Assembly: GCA_030248065.1 (NCBI GenBank)
Contig: JASAMV010001056.1
Span: forward strand, 62,001-126,000
Direction of reading: 5' to 3'
Length of the DNA: 64,000 nucleotides
Origin: Rhynchonema sp. JSB1_4
Taxonomy: Eukaryota > Nematoda > Chromadorea > Monhysterida > Xyalidae
A model generated the notes under the pieces. That model ran no database searches. It saw nothing but the letters and a program-made list of their open reading frames with translations, and was not told where the DNA came from. A program made the translations under genes and the position numbers. This document shows, one piece after another, positions 59,201-64,000 of the stretch; position 1 is the first letter of the stretch; the number at the start of each line of letters is the position of its first letter.

Positions 59201-62200
59201 ATAGTTGCAGGTGAAAAAAAAACGTTTTTTCCCTGGAAAAAGCGAAAAAACGTTTTTTTCAGTGAGATATATTTTTCGGGAAAAATCGCACGGCGGATTT
59301 TGAACTTTTCTGAAAAAGTGTCAAAATTGTGGCAAACAACACATTTTTGTTGCAGAAGCATACGTTGTGTTTTCCATCACTGTTATGACTTTTATTCGCA
59401 CTTTCTCAACGGGATTACCTTTCATACACCTTTTTTTGGCGCATGATGTGCCAAATACACACCATTATGACTGGTGACGATTTTTTTCGGAAAAAAAGAA
59501 AGGTTTTTTTCGGTAAATATATTTTTTCGGAAGTATTGCAATTTGGTAAAAAAAACTTGCCCAGCATTGCGTGCCTAACTTTTTGTCATTTTTGATACGT
59601 CTGATGAACAGAATAGTCCTGACGAAACGTAATGTGTTCTGTGAATGTCACTTGTAACTTTGCTTCTTCCACTTAATCTTCTTCGGTTATGTATTATCGA
59701 GTTGGCGCAGGCAGAGACGCAATAAAGAAAGCAAACAAACAAACAAAAGTTGTATGTCACACACAAGAAATGTGCAAATTGGATTTGTTTCAGAAAAGAA
59801 TGGCATGACCAAGATGATGACGCCACAGCGGGCAAACCGATCCCGGCATTTATGTATCGACTGGTCAAACCGTACGCCGTCGAATTATCTTCGCATGATA
59901 GAGGTACGCACGGAGTGGTCCAAAAATTGCGCGTGTTTTTTTCATGTGACACATGGTGTCAAGTCAGATGCATTTGTATTTGATCACGTGCAGCCTGCCA
60001 AATGGTCTGAGAAGATGACTCTCTCTCTCTTGTGTCGATGTCTGGCGACATTTATGCATTACGCGCCGTATAAATAGCCAGCGGAACAGACGGACAACAG
60101 TTCCTCATTTGTTGATCGAACCTGAAAAACGGATGTAAAACCATAAAGATCACTCATGATCGTTCTAGGATTCGTACAGAATGTGGTCGCTTCCGGTGTG
60201 TAATTCTGGGCATATTCTGTTTGGAGCTATTGTGTGGCCTAGGACAGTGTGGTTCCATGCAGACTTTAGTTCCAAAATATGCGGGAAACCTACATGTATA
60301 GCCAAATGTGCATGTCATGTGAAGTACCATTTTAGAGAGTCTTTCCTTGCAGCGCCACAATTGCGTCTGAGCGACGATCACATGACAGTAACGGGTGAGA
60401 AGGGTTACTGTATGATTCGGTGCACGCACGGCGTGGCGCAGGGCACCTGGTACTACGAGGCAACGCTAGCTGAACAACCGGAGGGATCGCACTGCAGAAT
60501 AGGCTGGTCACAGGAATTGGGTACGTTTTGGTGGGCAAAAAGCGCTAAATTGGCTCTCACAATGAGTTAATTTTCACGCACAACTCTGCTGTGCGAATTC
60601 GCCAACGAAATTTAATCGTTTTTTTTGAGGTCGAACGCAAGCACCGTGTGGTTACGATAAATTTTCGTACTCGTGGCGCAGTCGTAAAGGTACGAAGTTC
60701 CATCACAGTTATGGCAAACATTACAGGTATGATTGGCTTGTTTATTTTTTATGTTTGTTTGGATTTCAATTCCCTTTCGCGTTGAGCAACATGGATCGGG
60801 TATTGGTCGCACAATGACTAAATCAGAATTCATCTACCCTGATGTTCAGGTTCAACCTTAACCACTAAGCTACTTGTATTTTTGACAAAACATTTTCAGC
60901 TAAAAATAATCTAGCAGATCAACCACGTTGCCGCAGGTCTGGAACATTCTCTTTACTACATACTTTGTGTGCGATCACGCAACGCAACGTCATTGCCCCG
61001 TCACTTTTCCTCTTCACGATTCAGGAAAAAAATTTGACCAATTCTTATATAGTCATTGTGCGACCAATAGCATTGAACTGTAACGTAATCTCGCTGTTTA
61101 CATCGAAAACGGGAAACATTTATGCACATTTGTATTTGCTGTCTGTTCTGATCAAACGATTGATGATGATCGATCACATCATGCAGTCAGCCGTCGGTGT
61201 AGAATTATTTTCAACTTTCAAAAATTGTTTTTGTCCCTGAATTTCAGCGACGGCTACACGCAAGGCGACACGCTTGGCGTGCTCATTCATCTACCTCCAC
61301 AAACACCGGGCGTGGTCGCTTTGCCCGGATCGAAGAAAAATCTGGTATGATGGTCCATTACCATTATTTCTGTTTTTTTTTTCAAGTTTTCCAACGAAAA
61401 TATTTTCTGTTTTCCAGCCACTGGTGAAATTCAAGAACCACTACTACTATGAAGAAAAGGATGAACCGATTCAAGTCGCGAAAACACTCAAAGCTTTGCC
61501 TGGGGCGAAGGTATGATCTTTTGTTTGCTTGTAAATAGGGTTTGAGGTCGGGGGGGGGCATCCGACATCTGACGGAAAAAGCCGACACCCGACAGTTCCA
61601 AGAGTACCCCACACCCGACGTCTTGTTTTTGAACAAAAAAACGGGCAAACTTTTGCCAATTTGCTCACTTTAATGTAGTTTTAGGCTCAGCGTAGACAGG
61701 ACTCCAAATTAATTTTTTCAATAATTTGCTAAATACAACAGTCACACAATGCTCTCGCATCCCTCAGCTTGGTAAATTCAAGTTTTTTTCAAACGAAATA
61801 AACACCTGAGTGTTACATTTGGCGCCTTCAGAAACATTTGGTTTGAAAAAATTTTCTCTCAAGAATTCTTCTCTCAGATGTTTTGAACCGTAAGTGTCGG
61901 TTGTCACTGTCGGATCCCACCAAAAAAAACCGACTTCTGGAGGCACCCGACACCTGACACCGACACTTTTTGGCACCCGACATCCCTCCAGTTCCAACCC
62001 TGCTTGTAAATTTTGTAAAGTTTGTTTTTCTTAATTGACACCATGATTTTGTTCAATGACATATTTTTTCGCAGGTTGTCTTCTATAAAAACGGCGTCTC
62101 ACAAGGCACCGCATTTGAGAATGTCTTTGGTGGTACCTACTACCCGGCGATCTCGCTATACAAATCAGCGGTAGTCCGCGTCAACTTCGGACCCAAGTTC

Positions 62201-62407
62201 AAGTACCCACCCAAATGGCCGGGTGCCAGACCGGTTAGTGTTGCCGGATATTGCGCCGCTACCTGTTGGTGTACAATCTTATGATGTTTAACAACAATTC
62301 AGATGAGCGACCGTGCCGAACAAACCCATATCGAGCAGTCACTATCCGACATTCTGTACTTTGTCGAAAACGAAGCGACGCTCGACGTGCATATTGGATC
62401 AAAGTGA
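56215..62407 (+). CDS. ASH2L: ASH2/ASH2L histone methyltransferase core subunit
   Basis: Fifteen exons encode 548 codons in one frame: 56215-56273, 56412-56504, 56602-56690, 56780-56871, 56941-57036, 57306-57413, 57876-58039, 59007-59123, 59794-59903, 60353-60520, 60630-60726, 61248-61344, 61418-61510, 62075-62233 and 62303-62407. The N-terminus has a Cys-rich PHD-like segment ([21 protein letters not shown]) and a winged-helix-like part ([20 protein letters not shown]). A basic linker follows ([12 protein letters not shown]), then the SPRY domain: [76 protein letters not shown] and [10 protein letters not shown]. The C-terminal helix ([20 protein letters not shown]) is the DPY30-binding type. 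ASH2L works with WDR5, RBBP5 and DPY30 to stimulate MLL/SET1 H3K4 methylation. The length matches the shorter animal forms. The intron after 61510 carries a 464-bp element. Confidence 0.93.
59205..59560. repeat. AAAAACGTTTTTT word repeat in ASH2 intron
   Basis: GAAAAAAAAACGTTTTTTCC, GAAAAAACGTTTTTTTC and later TTTTTTTCGGAAAAAAAG words recur with AT-rich spacers. This is the same family as 33795-33890. Confidence 0.45.
61537..62000. mobile_element. 464-bp element of GGTGTCGGG/CCCGACA words
   Basis: The ends are AGGGTTTGAGGTCGGG and CCAGTTCCAACCC. The direct repeat TGCTTGTAAAT lies on both sides (61526-61536 and 62001-62011). Blocks of CCCGACA-type words lie near each end. It is in an ASH2 intron. 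Confidence 0.7.
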
Positions 62408-62810
62408 TCGGTGTTTTTTTCGCAATCTCCACACGATAGTTCCTTCTTGATGGTTCGTTTTCCTGTGCATTTATTTGCAAAAAACGTTGTTCTGAGTCGA
62501 TCCGAAAACGGTTTGATAGCTGCATTCTGAAATTTTTCAATAAATGTGGATTCCCTGTGTGTTTGTTCATGCTTGTGCGTTCCTGTCTCACAAGCGATGT
62601 TTGTCAGGTTTGCTATTTTATGTGCGTGATGCATGTTGTTGTTCTGTACATAAAATCAGTTGGAAGAAGATAGCCATCGAGTTTTTCTTCATTCTACACA
62701 AAACTTAACGAACATTTTCCCATTTTGACCAGTTTCGATGCCATCTGGTAGTAGCACTTTCAGTTGAGTTCACCTCTGACCGGTTACATGCACCTGGGTT
62801 TGATCTATGG
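62408..62810. other. ASH2 3' flank
   Basis: This is probably the 3' UTR and downstream DNA. An AATAAA lies at 62540-62545, 133 bases after the stop, and is a likely polyadenylation signal. No gene is seen. Confidence 0.5.
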
Positions 62811-62814
62811 GTGA

Positions 62815-63033
62815 TATTTTCGAAACGGTGTAAAGGTCAGTTGGGTGAAAAGGTCGGTGGAAAGCTCGGTCGACAGCTCAGTGTGATCGACCTCGGTGTA
62901 AACTTGAAACATTCCACGTTAATAACAGGCAATGTTTCACGTTTACACCGAGCTACGCCGACCGAGCTTTCGACCGAACTTTGCATCGACCTTACTTTAC
63001 TCAACTGACCTTTACACCGTTTCGAAAATTCCA
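62815..63033. mobile_element. inverted-repeat element, TTTTCGAAACGGTGTAAAGG arms
   Basis: Arms of about 98 bp share TTTTCGAAACGGTGTAAAGG at the ends and AAGCTCGGTCG inside, around a 23-base loop. It abuts the 3' end of the carboxypeptidase gene. No target duplication is obvious. Confidence 0.75.
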
Positions 63034-63059
63034 CCCTATAAACTAAATAGCGCCTCCGT

Positions 63060-63962
63060 TTACATATTGAACAAGATCACAATTATCATCACCAATATAG
63101 TAATGTACCATTTGGATGGCATCCACATGACCCCCGTTTTGTATTTATATTGCGACATGTTGTACGCACAACACGAACTGAGGTTCCATAATCCCTCGGA
63201 TATGGTTCGCATGGCAGCCAGCATGTCTGACGTAGTGTTACCGATTCGATTGGGCGCCAAACAGAATGAACCATATCCCGCGTCGGCGTGCGCTTTCGCT
63301 GATAGCGCCTCCGGGGGCAGTTCCACTGCGACGGCCATCGGAACGGAGGTGCCATTAATAATCCAGTCCTGAGATGTGCCTGATGCTGGGTCTGCAAGGG
63401 GAGAAGGAATTCGATAAGCAGGCTTGACTCGCTTAGCGGCAAGGATTTGTAGGATTTTGGATTCGAAAACAGCCGGTGCTACACAGCAACCGACATCGAA
63501 TACGTGAGCCAGAACTTACATAATTCCTCCACCGTGACACCAAACGTGTACTCCGCGCCGCTGTTGTTTTGAATTGCTTCTTGCACTTGTTCCAGCAGAT
63601 TGTGCTGTAAAAAGGAATGTTGTTCAATCACTGTTACAATCGACCCTCTTATAGTGACACCATAGGTGATCCCTTCATACGGTGAATTGTCGTGAAGGCC
63701 CATGAAGTCTCCTGTCCCCGATTCGTTGATGTTTCACACCGCCTGTATATAAAACTCACCAGCCATTTTCTTTGCTCGTCAGGCAATGGTCCCAATTTAT
63801 CAGACGCAAACGGATACGTCCACAGCTGCGAATACGAATGCACCGAGATGTACATCAATATTTGCGCCTGATGTTCCAAGACAAAATCGCGAATCGCGCG
63901 CGACTCTGGCTCCGAGAACGGATCCGATCCGCCGTAGGATGGTGAACAGTGATGGTCCTGGT
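63060..63962 (-). CDS. M14 zinc carboxypeptidase, 3' exons
   Basis: Three exons join in frame: 63962-63760, 63604-63520 and 63391-63060, with the stop at 63060-63062. They encode the C-terminal part of a peptidase M14 domain: GSDPFSEPESRAIRDFV, the zinc-ligand His in SVHSYSQLWTYPF, YPASGTSQDWIINGTS, and the catalytic Glu in PMAVAVELP. The usual D of the ELRD motif is replaced. The first zinc-ligand pair (HxxE) must lie beyond the right edge. The C-terminus ends in a hydrophobic run (WYITILVMIIVILF), suggesting a membrane or GPI anchor, which is not usual for digestive M14A enzymes. Role: removal of C-terminal residues from peptides, probably extracellular. An acceptor at 63391 with a strong pyrimidine tract decided the last exon start. 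Confidence 0.85.
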
Positions 63963-64000
63963 CTGAAATTGAATATGGGAAGCTGTGGCACACATATTTT

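Overview
This window is eukaryotic genomic DNA. Its genes are split by many short-to-medium GT-AG introns, and the intergenic and intronic space is full of small inverted-repeat transposons. Gene content (C-type lectin-like genes with a PAN-like tail, tandem MOSC/mARC genes, SNRNP27, ASH2, a YTHDC2-type helicase without a recognisable YTH domain) suggests an invertebrate, possibly a nematode. I cannot fix the species from sequence alone. I rebuilt gene models by hand by joining exons across splice sites and checking that phases agree. The complete models keep one open frame from start to stop.

Layout. Positions 1-9.1 kb hold no recognisable intact gene. This stretch carries a 307-bp MITE, a roughly 4.4-kb foldback element with subrepeat-filled arms, and a perfect hairpin of about 230 bp. 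Positions 9.9-25.8 kb form a duplicated cluster: plus-strand C-type lectin/PAN genes (two copies of the 3' end) converge on minus-strand mARC-type molybdenum-cofactor (MOSC) genes (two complete, one truncated). A recent 3.7-kb segmental duplication (9859-13531 and 15786-19436) explains the partial copies. A 30-bp minisatellite and PIF/Harbinger-like MITEs sit between and inside them. Positions 25.8-28.5 kb are gene-poor, with a 164-bp perfect tandem duplication and an A/C-rich block that is probably the 3' UTR of the next gene.

Positions 28.5-48.0 kb (minus strand) hold a 39-exon, 1519-codon R3H-DEVH RNA helicase of the YTHDC2 class with a long Gln/Ser/Pro-rich tail. Positions 49.3-53.7 kb (minus strand) hold the U4/U6.U5 tri-snRNP protein SNRNP27, whose introns are swollen by nested hAT-like elements. 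Positions 53.9-56.0 kb are nested G-rich hAT-like elements. Positions 56.2-62.4 kb (plus strand) hold a 15-exon, 548-codon ASH2/ASH2L histone-methyltransferase subunit. Positions 63.06-63.96 kb (minus strand) are the 3' part of an M14 zinc carboxypeptidase that runs off the right edge.

Themes. At least five element families have clear terminal inverted repeats and target-site duplications: TWA (PIF/Harbinger-like), 8 bp (hAT-like) and TA (mariner/pogo-like). Many carry interiors made almost wholly of one degenerate short word. About a quarter of the 5' splice sites read GTTGGT instead of GTAAGT/GTGAGT. Two short words, TGATGTTTCA and GTTATCATGCCCAT, recur far above chance on both strands in the left two thirds of the window. 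These three patterns are the most unusual signals here.
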